A program made the translations under genes and the position numbers. From Myxococcales bacterium (GTDB taxonomy: Bacteria > Myxococcota_A > Polyangia > Polyangiales > Polyangiaceae): DNA of 64,000 nt. The notes under the pieces were generated by a model. That model saw only the letters and a program-made list of their open reading frames with translations, made no database searches and was not told where the DNA came from. The DNA lies in NCBI GenBank assembly GCA_016703425.1, contig JADJCA010000012.1, forward strand, positions 431,995 to 495,994. The letters are read 5' to 3'. Below are positions 35,629-43,393 of this stretch, piece by piece (position 1 is the first letter of the stretch; the number at the start of each line of letters is the position of its first letter).

Positions 35629-36114
35629 CTAAGAGAACTCGCGTAGGCCCGCGACGAAGGCGTCGGCCCAGCGGTAGTGATCGAGCAGCCCCGCCGTGTC
35701 GCGGCCGAGGATGCGGTACGCCGCGTAGATCGCCTCGATGGTCGCGAGCCCGCCCTCGGGATCGCCGAACTGCTTGCTCGTGCGCGGGTACGCGCTCACG
35801 AGCGGCGGCAAGCTTCGGACGGGGGCATCCGCGAAGATCTTCTCCATGGGCCGCACGTGCCGCCAAGTGCCGTCGAGCACGAGCAGGCCGCTCGCGCCGT
35901 CGGCATCGCTGAGGAGCGGCCCGCCGAGGCCGAGCCTCACGTAGCCGCCGAGGGCGTAGGGCATGTGAGGAAAGTTGCAGAATGCAAACCCGTCGCGATC
36001 GCGAAGAGCGCGGACGCTGCACTTGCTCCGTCGCTCGCGCGGATGGACGACGACGACGGTCGGGGGCCACGCGCGCGTCGACACGGTCCGGCTGGCTTCC
36101 TCTCCTCGCGCCAT
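35629..36114 (-). CDS. Tsr3-like / DUF367 family protein (putative rRNA aminocarboxypropyltransferase)
   Basis: 161 residues from the ATG at 36114 (an earlier start at 36177 is possible). The N-terminus VVVVHPRERRSKCSVRAL resembles the RLI-like segment of Tsr3, and the C-terminal half carries LVLDGTWRHVRPMEKIF, then LPPLVSAYPRTSKQFGDPEGGLATIEAIYAA and LLDHYRWADAF, matching the SPOUT-like aminocarboxypropyl transferase pattern. In eukaryotes and archaea Tsr3 modifies small-subunit rRNA; the related DTW family acts on tRNA in bacteria and shares the DGTW stretch, so either substrate is possible. Divergent from the LA_2272-type gene. Confidence 0.6.
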   Translation of the reverse strand: MARGEEASRTVSTRAWPPTVVVVHPRERRSKCSVRALRDRDGFAFCNFPHMPYALGGYVRLGLGGPLLSDADGASGLLVLDGTWRHVRPMEKIFADAPVRSLPPLVSAYPRTSKQFGDPEGGLATIEAIYAAYRILGRDTAGLLDHYRWADAFVAGLREFS

Positions 36115-36243
36115 GGGGGACGAGACCTTATCAAGGACGGCGCGAGGCCGTGGGCGGCATGGGGGCAATTCCGCCACGGCGCAGGGGAAATGATTCCCTC
36201 GCGCGCTGTAAGGTCCCGGCGGGGCGCGCGTTTAGGAGGGCAA

Positions 36244-37581
36244 ATGAGCACTTCCCATACGATTTTTGCCTCGGCCGCCGCCCTCTCGTTTCTCGTCGCC
36301 CCGACGCTCGCGTACGCCGACGCCGACGACATCGGCACGACGCCCGCGGCCGGCGCGCCGGTCGCGGTTCCGCCCAAGGCGGCCGGCCCCCGTGACGCCA
36401 CCCCCCGCGACGCCACCCCCCGCGACGCCACACCGCGCGACGCCGTGACGGCGAACGGCGTTTCGGAAGCGTCGCCGCACCCGTTGACCGTGCTCCCCGA
36501 AGAGAGCCCCCGTGTGTACCGCGGCGGCGATGCGCCCATCGCCACGGCGCCGGCCGGCGACTGGGCTGTCTTGCACGCGGGCCTTCGACCGCGCATCGGC
36601 ACGTTTGGCGGTGTGGCTACGCTCGCCCTGGCGCACGCCCGCACGGAGCGCTTCTACGGCGTCTTCTCGCTCTCGGCGGTGCGCAACGACGCGGGCACGC
36701 ACGTGGGTGCGTTCCAGCTCGGGCTCGGCCGCAACCTCGCCGACTTCCACGTCGGCGGCATGCAGATCAGTCTCTCCGAGAACCGGGCCCGCACCTTCTA
36801 TGGCATCGGTCAGCTCGCTCTCGCGTTCAACCGCGCCGGCGACGCGCACGGTCTCTTTCAAGTTGCAGGATACAATCGAGCCAACACGTTCGGCGGCATC
36901 ACGCAGGTGGGGCTCTTCAACCGCACCGACGAGCGCTTCGCCGGTGTTGTCCAAGTGGGGCCTGCCAACGTCGACATGGGGACCTTTGCGGGCGTCGCGC
37001 AGGTCGGCGCCTTCAACACCGTGGGCTCGCTCTTCGGGCACTCCGACAACGCGAGGTTCTACGGCGTCACGCAGGCGGGCGTCGTGTCTTCCGTCGCCGG
37101 TCGGTTCACGGGGCTCGCGCAGCTTGGTGTTGCCAGCTACGCCCGCGAGTTCGTCGGCCTCGCGCAGATCGGCGGGTTCGCTGTTGGGTCGGAAGACTTT
37201 ACGGGCCTCCTCCAGGCCGGCGGCGTCATCTTCTCCAAGGAGTCGGTCGGTATTCAGGCGGGCCTCGGTGTGATCTCCACGAAGGAACACACGGGCCTGC
37301 AGGTGGGGGCCGCTACCTTTGCGAAGAATGCCTCTGGTGCGCAAGTGGGCGTGGCCAATATGGCGAACGAGATCCACGGCGTGCAGATCGGCCTCTTCAA
37401 CCAGGCCAAGCGCCTCCGCGGGCTGCAGATTGGTCTCGTCAATCACGCCGACGACGGCGTTCTGCCGTGGACCGCCGTGCTCAACATGGGCTTTGGCGAC
37501 GACGAGGACGAAGCCAGCGCGTCGCTCCGCGCCCCTCGCCAACTGGGCTCGTCAGACGCGCCCGCGGTCTTCACGCGCTGA
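36244..37581 (+). CDS. LA_2272-type surface repeat protein
   Basis: 445 residues from the ATG at 36244, which has a strong GGAGG site. Signal peptide ends LAYADA. A linker carries the pentapeptide RDATP nearly four times. From about residue 95 the protein consists of roughly fifteen degenerate 16- to 20-residue repeats of the pattern GxxQxGxxNxxxxxFxG, e.g. GGITQVGLFNRTDERFAG, GGVIFSKESVGIQAGL, HGVQIGLFNQAKRLRGLQIG, ending LVNHADDGVLPW. This is the LA_2272 surface-repeat pattern first described in Leptospira and widespread in myxobacteria, probably a beta-solenoid or barrel on the cell surface. Function unknown. Confidence 0.85.
   Translation: MSTSHTIFASAAALSFLVAPTLAYADADDIGTTPAAGAPVAVPPKAAGPRDATPRDATPRDATPRDAVTANGVSEASPHPLTVLPEESPRVYRGGDAPIATAPAGDWAVLHAGLRPRIGTFGGVATLALAHARTERFYGVFSLSAVRNDAGTHVGAFQLGLGRNLADFHVGGMQISLSENRARTFYGIGQLALAFNRAGDAHGLFQVAGYNRANTFGGITQVGLFNRTDERFAGVVQVGPANVDMGTFAGVAQVGAFNTVGSLFGHSDNARFYGVTQAGVVSSVAGRFTGLAQLGVASYAREFVGLAQIGGFAVGSEDFTGLLQAGGVIFSKESVGIQAGLGVISTKEHTGLQVGAATFAKNASGAQVGVANMANEIHGVQIGLFNQAKRLRGLQIGLVNHADDGVLPWTAVLNMGFGDDEDEASASLRAPRQLGSSDAPAVFTR
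36391..36444 (+). repeat. 15-bp tandem repeat encoding RDATP
   Basis: Units CGTGACGCCACCCCC, CGCGACGCCACCCCC, CGCGACGCCACACCG and a partial fourth run head to tail inside the LA_2272-type gene. A 15-bp unit preserves the frame, so copy-number change would alter linker length without switching the gene off. Confidence 0.85.
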
Positions 37582-37630
37582 GCGGTCGCGCGGCGAATCA
37601 ACGACCGCCGGCACGTCGAGAGGGACCACC

Positions 37631-37924
37631 CTAGGAGCGATTCGGAACGAGCAGTCCGCCTTCGACGCGACCGCGGACGGCAAAGCGGGTGCGCCCCTCT
37701 TCGTCCTTTCCCGGCAGCGGTTTGGCGAAGCGATGCGGTGGCGCGGCGACCACGGCGCCGAGGTCGGCGGCGCGGTCGGCGAGGGGGCCGGCGAGCGCCG
37801 CATCGAGCGCGGCCTGTTGAGCCTTGGCCACCGTCCCCGGCGCGAGCGGTAGCGCAACGTGGCCCGCCAGCGTGCGGTCGTCGACCGTGAGGAGAACCGT
37901 AGGCGCCGCGCTCGGGAGGGTCAT
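37631..37924 (-). CDS. Small hypothetical protein
   Basis: 97 residues from the ATG at 37924; no obvious ribosome site. Strong GC at third positions and a smooth composition (LLTVDDRTLAGHVALPLAPG, FAKPLPGKDEEGRTRFAVRG) suggest true coding, but there is no signal, TM or known motif. It lies between the convergent LA_2272-type gene and the divergent PrsW-like gene. It could be wrong if the coding signal is a shadow, yet no other gene occupies these bases. Confidence 0.45.
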   Translation of the reverse strand: MTLPSAAPTVLLTVDDRTLAGHVALPLAPGTVAKAQQAALDAALAGPLADRAADLGAVVAAPPHRFAKPLPGKDEEGRTRFAVRGRVEGGLLVPNRS

Positions 37925-38028
37925 GGGCAGGCGTGGATCTACCGCATTGTGGACCCGGCTTGCACGGCAACGCCGCTTTCGAGGGCCGCTTTTTCGGGTT
38001 GCACGGAGAATCGCGGTACAGTTTCGCC

Positions 38029-39159
38029 GTGTTTGGGCCTCTCCTGTGGCTCGCACCTTCGCTGGTGCCGGCGATCGTTTTCGCGCTGCTGGTCTACCGC
38101 AGCGATCGCGATCGCGAGCCGCGGTGGCTGGTCGCGCTGACCTTTGCGCTGGGGGCGCTCTTCGCGTTCGGCGCGCTCACGCTGGAACGGAAGGCCGCGG
38201 CCCTGACGGGGCTCGCCCTCGAGACGCGGATCGCTGGGGAACGCGACGCGCTGGTCTTCACCTTCGCGGTGGCCGCGCCCCTCCGTGAGGCCGCGAAGGT
38301 CGCCGCCACGTGGGCCGCATTCCGCTCGCGCCACTTCGACGAAGCCTACGACGGCCTCGTCTACCCAGCCGCCGCGGCCCTGGGCTTCGCGGCCATCGAG
38401 AGCGCTCTCATGCTTCGCGCCACGCCCACCGCCATCGGCACGTTGAGGGCGGCGCTGGCGCTGCCGGCTCACGTGTTCTTCGCCGTTTCTTGGGGCTACG
38501 CCCTGGGGCGTGCCCGCATTGATCGCACGCGACGCTCCGTGTTTCCCGCGGCGTGGCTCGCCGCAACCCTCATGCACGGCCTCTACCTTCACTTCGTTTA
38601 CGGGCGGGGTCCGGGCGCGCTCTTGGGCGCCGCCCCGCTCTTGGCCGCCATGGCGCTCATCACGTGGCTCGGTGCGCGCGACCTCCGGGCCCGCGACGAC
38701 AAGGCCTCGAGCCGTCGCTCGCGCCTGTCGCGACTCTCGGTCGAATTGCCGCGCCCGCCGAGCTTCAAGGCCGTGCGGGCCGCGCTCACGCACGCCGACC
38801 AGCCGGTCCTCTTTCGTTGGATCGGCTTCGGCGCGCTCACGACGCTCGGGAGCATGCTCCTCGGGCTCGCCGTGGCCGTTGCCGTTGGGCACTACGCGCA
38901 CGTGGATTTCGCGGCGGTTGACGAGCGCGACCTACGGACCACGGCGCCTGTCGCGCTCCTCGGTTTGGGACTTCTCCTGTCGTTTCCCGTGAGCGGCTAC
39001 CTGGTCGCCCGAGCTTCGGGCGCCGCGTCGCTCCTTGAGCCGGCGCTCGCCGCGGGAATCGCGCTGCTGGTGGTCGTCGCCGCCCTCGGGGCGCTCGCGC
39101 CCACGGCCCTCGTTTTCGCCGTCGCCTTCGCGCCGATCGCGTTTCCCTCGCTTGTCTAG
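38029..39159 (+). CDS. PrsW-like integral membrane protein, degenerate catalytic motifs
   Basis: 376 residues from the GTG at 38029 (no better start in frame; the region upstream to 37933 has poor start logic). About nine hydrophobic segments. The PrsW protease arrangement is recognisable: PLREAAKV (family: PxxEExxK), LGFAAIESAL (family: FAxxEN), AHVFFAVSWGYALG, and LMHGLYLHF (family: HGxxD). In this copy the first Glu of motif 1 is Arg and the Asp after HG is absent, so it may be a divergent or inactive relative. PrsW cleaves anti-sigma factors in Bacillus; no anti-sigma gene is near. The C-terminal 150 residues, with three further TMs, are not part of the family. Confidence 0.7.
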   Translation: MFGPLLWLAPSLVPAIVFALLVYRSDRDREPRWLVALTFALGALFAFGALTLERKAAALTGLALETRIAGERDALVFTFAVAAPLREAAKVAATWAAFRSRHFDEAYDGLVYPAAAALGFAAIESALMLRATPTAIGTLRAALALPAHVFFAVSWGYALGRARIDRTRRSVFPAAWLAATLMHGLYLHFVYGRGPGALLGAAPLLAAMALITWLGARDLRARDDKASSRRSRLSRLSVELPRPPSFKAVRAALTHADQPVLFRWIGFGALTTLGSMLLGLAVAVAVGHYAHVDFAAVDERDLRTTAPVALLGLGLLLSFPVSGYLVARASGAASLLEPALAAGIALLVVVAALGALAPTALVFAVAFAPIAFPSLV

Positions 39160-39246
39160 GGGCTTGGGTCGCGCCGAGGTGAGCGGCGAAGGGAGGCCCA
39201 CCGCGGCGCGAGCGGCGACGGATGGGCCACCTTTGGTGAGCCGGGC

Positions 39247-39274
39247 TTGACAGGCCCCATGGTTTCAATAGAGT
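39247..39274 (+). promoter_or_regulatory. Sigma70-type promoter of rpsT
   Basis: TTGACA at 39247-39252 (perfect), a 16-base spacer and TAGAGT at 39269-39274 (four of six). It lies 26 bases before the GTG start of rpsT, leaving a leader of about 20 bases with the AAGGA ribosome site. Confidence 0.7.
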
Positions 39275-39299
39275 GCCGCACCCAACCGAAGGACTTGTC

Positions 39300-39569
39300 G
39301 TGGCCAATCATCCGTCCGCCGAAAAACGTAATCGCCAGCGCGTCAAGCGCACCATTCGTAACCGCGCTGTCAAGAGCACCGTCCGTACGCTCGTGAAGAG
39401 CGTGCGCGCCGAGGTGAGCGGTAAGAACAAGGAAGGCGCGACAGCGGCCCTCAAGAAGGCCATCAAGGCCCTCGACAAGGCCGGCACGAAGGGCGCGGTC
39501 CACAGGAAGACCGTGTCACGCACCATCGGGCGCCTGAGCGCCGGTGTGGCCAAGCTCGTCAAGGGCTGA
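39300..39569 (+). CDS. rpsT: 30S ribosomal protein S20
   Basis: 89 residues from the GTG at 39300, which AAGGA precedes by 8 bases; a longer reading from 39273 adds nine residues that are not family-like. NHPSAEKRNRQRVKRTIRNR is the canonical N-terminus, followed by STVRTLVKSVRAEV, AATAALKK-like helix and GAVHRKTVSRTIGRLSAGV. S20 binds 16S rRNA as a three-helix bundle. The gene is monocistronic with its own promoter and precedes a Ser/Thr kinase gene by a short gap, the third lone ribosomal-protein gene of this window. Confidence 0.97.
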   Translation: MANHPSAEKRNRQRVKRTIRNRAVKSTVRTLVKSVRAEVSGKNKEGATAALKKAIKALDKAGTKGAVHRKTVSRTIGRLSAGVAKLVKG

Positions 39570-39631
39570 GCGCTGATAGAGTTCCGACGCGTCCACTTCT
39601 CACGCGGATTGGTCCTTATCGCGTCGTCGCC

Positions 39632-40504
39632 TTGATTGGCGAGGGCGGCAGCGGGGTTGTGTACGAATGCGTTCGTGAGGGCTCCTCAGGTGAGCCCCAC
39701 GTCGCCATCAAGGTCCTGAACGACGCGCTCTCGGCCGAGCCGGACGTCGTGGCGCGCTTCGAGCGCGAGGCTGCGGTCGCCAAGCGCATTGAAAGCGCCC
39801 ACGTTGTCCGTGTCCATGAGTTCGGACGCGACGGCGACCGACCGTACCTCGTGATGGAGCTGGTGCGGGGCCGCGATCTCGGGGCGTTGCTCGCGGGCCC
39901 GCGTCTGCCCGTCGAGCGGGCGGTGCGACTCGTGCGGCAGGTGCTCGTGGGGCTCGAGGCGGTGCATGCGACGGGGGCCGTGTATCGGGATCTCAAGCCC
40001 GAAAACGTCTTGGTCGAAGCGGGGCCGGGCGGCGAATGCGCGAAGCTCGTCGACTTTGGCATGTCGAAGGAAGCGTCGTCGCTCGCGTTCACCGAGCCGG
40101 GCATCGTGCTCGGCACGCCCGCCTACGTTGCGCCCGAGCAAGCGCGTGGCGCCGACGTTGACGCGCGGGCGGACGTCTACTCGGCCGGCGTGGTGCTCTT
40201 CGAGTGCTTGACGGGCCGAACGCCGCACGTTGCCCCGAATGCGCAAGCCATGCTGGTCGCGGTGGCCACGACCAAGGCGCCCGACGTACGGGCGTTCGCC
40301 CCGCGCCTGCCGCGCGCCCTCGCCGGCATTGTGAACCGGGCTTTGGCGGCCCCCGCGGAGCGCTACCCGTCGGCGCGCGCCATGGAGCTCGCGCTGGCAC
40401 GGCTCGAGCCGTTCACCGACGCGTCCCGTCCATGGCGGTGGCTCTATGGCGCCGTCGCGCTGATCGTAGGGGCGCTCGCGACCGCGTGGTGGCTCACGCG
40501 ATAG
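39632..40504 (+). CDS. Hanks-type Ser/Thr protein kinase, C-terminally anchored
   Basis: 290 residues if read from the TTG at 39632, but the frame is open upstream and the residues before it (RIGPYRVVA) belong to the kinase N-lobe, so the true start is probably further 5' and is not an ATG or GTG in this sequence. Glycine loop IGEGGSGVVY, VAIKVL lysine, catalytic loop AVYRDLKPENVLV (Tyr in place of the usual His of HRD), VDFGMSK, GTPAYVAPEQ. One TM at the C-terminus (WLYGAVALIVGALATAWWL) leaves only two or three residues outside, so there is no sensor domain. Probably cotranscribed with rpsT. Substrate unknown. Confidence 0.85.
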   Translation: MIGEGGSGVVYECVREGSSGEPHVAIKVLNDALSAEPDVVARFEREAAVAKRIESAHVVRVHEFGRDGDRPYLVMELVRGRDLGALLAGPRLPVERAVRLVRQVLVGLEAVHATGAVYRDLKPENVLVEAGPGGECAKLVDFGMSKEASSLAFTEPGIVLGTPAYVAPEQARGADVDARADVYSAGVVLFECLTGRTPHVAPNAQAMLVAVATTKAPDVRAFAPRLPRALAGIVNRALAAPAERYPSARAMELALARLEPFTDASRPWRWLYGAVALIVGALATAWWLTR

Positions 40505-40576
40505 CGTCGCTGCCAGGCGACCGTGCGATGCGACTCGTTCTGCGCGGCGGGCGGCGGCATGGGTATCATCGTGGCC

Positions 40577-41719
40577 ATGCGAATCGAAGACACGCACCCA
40601 ACGCTCGCTGCCGCGCGGCGACTCGACACGACCGTTCGAGCCCACGCGGCCGAGACCAACTCCGCGCGATGTTTGGCGGCGCCGCTCGTCGATGCGTTCG
40701 TTGAGGCAGGCTTCTATCGCATGCTGATCCCGAAGGCTGTCGGCGGCGAAGAGGTGCCCCCGCAGGTCTTCGTGTCGGTGCTTGAAGCCCTGGGCAAAGC
40801 CGATGGGTCGGCCGCATGGTGCGTCATGGTCGGTGCCACCACGGGGCTTGTTGCGGCGCTCCTTCCGGAAGATGCCGCGCGCGAAGTCTTTCCGAAAGAC
40901 GTCGTGCCGTCCGGCGTGTTCGCACCCATCGGAACGGCGAGTGTGGAGCCGGGAGGCTTGCGCGTATCGGGTCGGTGGCCCTTTGCCAGTGGTTCGGAGC
41001 GCGCCACCGTTCGCCTTGCGGGTGTCGTCGTGAAGGAAGAAGGGCAAGCGCCGCGGGTCAGCCACGTGCTCGTCGCCCCGAAGGACATGCACGTTGTCGA
41101 CACGTGGCGCACGGCGGGCCTGCGTGGCACCGGCAGCCATGACATGGTCGCCGAGTCGGTCTTCGTGCCGGACGCTCGAACGCTCTCGCTGTTCGGCGCG
41201 AAGCCGCGCCACGGTGGGCCGCTCTATGCGTTTCCCTTTTTTGGCCTCCTCTCCCTTGGCATCGCGGCCGTCGCCATGGGGGTGGCGAGTGCCGCGCTCG
41301 ACGCCTTCGCCGAGTTGGCGGCGAAGAAGACGCCTGGCGGGAGCAAGCGCGCCCTCAACCAACGGGAAACGGTGCACCTGCGTTTCGCAGAAGCGACCGC
41401 GGCGTTAGGCGCCGCGCGCGCGTTCGTTGCTGTTGCGGTGGCCGACGCAGAGGCGGAGGCACGCGCAGAAGGCGCGGTCTCCGTGCCGAAGCGCGCCACG
41501 CTACGGCTCGCGGCGGCCAACGCCGTGCGCGCCTCGGCAGCGGCTGTGGATCTCGTCTACGGCGCCGCCGGCGGGAGCTCCATCTACGCAGACCACCCGC
41601 TCCAGCGTCAGTTCCAGGACGTCCACGTGGCGACGCAGCACATGATGGTCGCCGAGCCCGTCTGGACGCTCGCCGGGCGCGTCATGCTTGGCGTCGAATC
41701 GGACACCTCGCAGCTATGA
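40577..41719 (+). CDS. Acyl-CoA dehydrogenase-like flavoprotein (group D hydroxylase type)
   Basis: 380 residues from the ATG at 40577 (ATG at 40559 also possible). The N-terminal helical domain (FVEAGFYRMLIPKAVGGEEV, VLEALGKADGSAAWCVMVGA), the middle beta domain (GLRVSGRWPFASGSERATV, TWRTAGLRGTGSHDMV) and the C-terminal helical bundle (ETVHLRFAEATAALGAARAF, VDLVYGAAGGSSIYADHPLQ, FQDVHVATQH) follow the acyl-CoA dehydrogenase fold. The GLRGTGSHD and FQDVHVATQHMM stretches are typical of the flavin-dependent monooxygenase branch (HpaB/HsaA/DszC-like). It lacks an evident catalytic Glu for dehydrogenation. First gene of a coupled operon with an SDR and AllA. Confidence 0.82.
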   Translation: MRIEDTHPTLAAARRLDTTVRAHAAETNSARCLAAPLVDAFVEAGFYRMLIPKAVGGEEVPPQVFVSVLEALGKADGSAAWCVMVGATTGLVAALLPEDAAREVFPKDVVPSGVFAPIGTASVEPGGLRVSGRWPFASGSERATVRLAGVVVKEEGQAPRVSHVLVAPKDMHVVDTWRTAGLRGTGSHDMVAESVFVPDARTLSLFGAKPRHGGPLYAFPFFGLLSLGIAAVAMGVASAALDAFAELAAKKTPGGSKRALNQRETVHLRFAEATAALGAARAFVAVAVADAEAEARAEGAVSVPKRATLRLAAANAVRASAAAVDLVYGAAGGSSIYADHPLQRQFQDVHVATQHMMVAEPVWTLAGRVMLGVESDTSQL

Positions 41720-42543
41720 GCCTTCCCCTCGAAGGCGCCATCGCCGTCGTCACGGGCGCGTCGCGCGGCGTCGGCAAAGGGATCGCGCTCGGTCTCGGCG
41801 AGGCGGGCGCGACGGTGGTGGTTACCGGTCGTACGAGCGAGGGCGGCGGCGCGCTTCCGGGCACGCTCACCGAGACAGCCGATGCTGTCACGGCCCGCGG
41901 CGGGCGCGGCGTAGCGTGCCGATGTGACCACGCAAAGGACGACGAGGTCGCCGCGCTCTTCGCGTGGGTTCGGGAGAGGTTCGGCCGTCTTGATGTGCTG
42001 GTGAACAACGCGTTTGCGGTGCCGGCGCCGCCGCTGGCGCGCTCCTTCTGGGAACTGCCGCTATCGACGTGGGACACGATGCATCAGGTTGGGCTCCGCT
42101 CGCATTACGTCGCCAGCGTGTATGGCGTTCCGCTGATGCTCGCAACCACGGCGCTGCCGCATCGTTCGAGGCTCATCGTCAACGTCTCGAGCTTTGGCGG
42201 ACTCCACTACGCCATCAACACGGCCTACGGCGTTGGTAAAGCTGGCGTCGATCGCTTCTCGCGCGACGCCGCGAAGGAGCTTCGTCCTCATGGCGTCGCG
42301 GTCGTGTCGCTTTACCCGGGGATCGTCAAGACCGAGCGGGTGCTCGCGGACGTAGACGGCGTTGGATTCGACCTTTCGAACAGTGAGTCGCCCGTCTTTT
42401 CGGGGCGCGCCGTGGCGGCCTTGGCGGCCGACGAACGCGTCCTTGGCAGGAGCGGCAAGGTCCTCGTGGTCGCCGAGCTCGCGTCCGAATACGGCTTCAC
42501 CGACGAAGGTGGGCACCTGCCCACGAGCCTGAGGCGCCCATGA
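41716..42543 (+). CDS. Short-chain dehydrogenase/reductase
   Basis: 275 residues; ATG overlaps the stop of the upstream gene (ATGA). Classical SDR features: TGASRGVGKGIALGLG cofactor loop at about 13-28, VNNAFAVP, Ser in IVNVSSFGG, and the active-site Tyr/Lys in TAYGVGKAGVDRF. VTGRTSE after strand 2 lacks the acidic residue of NAD enzymes, suggesting NADP use. The extended SHYVASVYGVPLML part resembles DHRS1-like members. It would act on a ketone or alcohol intermediate of the pathway started by the flavoprotein. Stop overlaps the allA start. Confidence 0.9.
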   Translation: MSLPLEGAIAVVTGASRGVGKGIALGLGEAGATVVVTGRTSEGGGALPGTLTETADAVTARGGRGVACRCDHAKDDEVAALFAWVRERFGRLDVLVNNAFAVPAPPLARSFWELPLSTWDTMHQVGLRSHYVASVYGVPLMLATTALPHRSRLIVNVSSFGGLHYAINTAYGVGKAGVDRFSRDAAKELRPHGVAVVSLYPGIVKTERVLADVDGVGFDLSNSESPVFSGRAVAALAADERVLGRSGKVLVVAELASEYGFTDEGGHLPTSLRRP

Positions 42544-43055
42544 AGCTCATGGTCGAACCCCTGACCCACCAAGCGTTTGCCCCGTTTGGCGATGTCGTTG
42601 CTGCGGATCGTGAGGACCGCGTCGCCGCGGCGGCCAACCTGGGAACCGCCGAGCGACGTGACTACCTCGTCGACCTCGTCAACGCGCGGCCGCAAGCGAA
42701 GCTCAACGTCGCGTGTTTTCGCTGCCGCCCCTTCGCCCAGCCGCTCCGCCTTTCCGTGCTCGAGAAACATCCCGCTTCGACGCAGCTCTTCGTGCCCATG
42801 ACGCCGGGCGCGTTCCTCGTCGTTGTGGCCGAAGGCGACGACGAGCCGCGCCTCGAGACGGCGCGAGCCTTCTTGGTGGAGGGGGGGCGCGGCGTCGCGT
42901 ACGCACCGGGCACGTGGCATCACCCGATGATCGCGCTAGGTGGTGCCATCGACTTTTCGTGCTTTGTCTGGGAGGACGGCTCGCCGCTCGATTGCGTGAC
43001 CACGACGCTCGCGGAGGCGCTGACGGTGGAGTTCCCGGGGGCGAGGTCCGACTAG
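42540..43055 (+). CDS. allA: Ureidoglycolate lyase family protein
   Basis: 171 residues; ATG overlaps the SDR stop (ATGA). The AllA pattern is good: PLTHQAFAPFGDVVAA, NVACFRCRPFAQPLRLSVLE, the metal/substrate motif EKHPASTQLFVPM, FLVVVAEGDDEPRL, GVAYAPGTWHHPMIALGG and FSCFVWEDGSPLDC. AllA splits ureidoglycolate to glyoxylate and urea at the end of purine catabolism. Here no allantoinase, allantoicase or urease gene is adjacent; coupling with a hydroxylase-like flavoprotein and an SDR suggests that this cupin may act on another substrate. The enzyme family call is firm, the pathway is not. Confidence 0.85.
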   Translation: MKLMVEPLTHQAFAPFGDVVAADREDRVAAAANLGTAERRDYLVDLVNARPQAKLNVACFRCRPFAQPLRLSVLEKHPASTQLFVPMTPGAFLVVVAEGDDEPRLETARAFLVEGGRGVAYAPGTWHHPMIALGGAIDFSCFVWEDGSPLDCVTTTLAEALTVEFPGARSD

Positions 43056-43393
43056 GCCCCGCTGATCTGACGAGCGTCGTCCGCCCCGGCAAGGCGGCCG
43101 GAGGTGACGTCGCTACAGGAATGCCCGCCGTGATGCGGGGGCGCGCCGCCAGCCGCGGAATTGTCGCCGACGTGTGGCGGCGCGGAAGTGGTGCTGCTGG
43201 CCGCCGGCCGTCCAGAGCTGGCCATGGACAGGGTGCGCCGCCGCTGCGGTAAGCGGGGAGCGCGGCTCGGCGGGCGGCGGGGCCGGGCGCAGCGGCTCGT
43301 CAATTAGCATGCAAAGTAGATTGGTCCGCGCCAGCGCCCCCGCCGGCCGGGCGGGCGCGCGCGCGTTGGCGCGGACCGTGCCTTGCGAGAGCC
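43056..43393. other. Intergenic region, no gene
   Basis: About 340 GC-rich bases between allA and the MarR gene. ORFs on both strands cross it but show no family, signal or ribosome site. An AT-richer patch (CAATTAGCATGCAAAGTAGATTGG, about 43300-43323, shown here in pieces: CAATTAGCATGC and AAAGTAGATTGG) is a plausible promoter/operator site for marR. Confidence 0.45.

Noticed and set aside
36391..36444. Possible CRISPR array
   Set aside because: The 15-bp units are contiguous, without spacers, and lie in frame inside a coding region.
43113..43310. 65-aa minus-strand ORF in the allA-marR gap
   Set aside because: No ribosome site, no family and His/Arg/Pro-biased composition.
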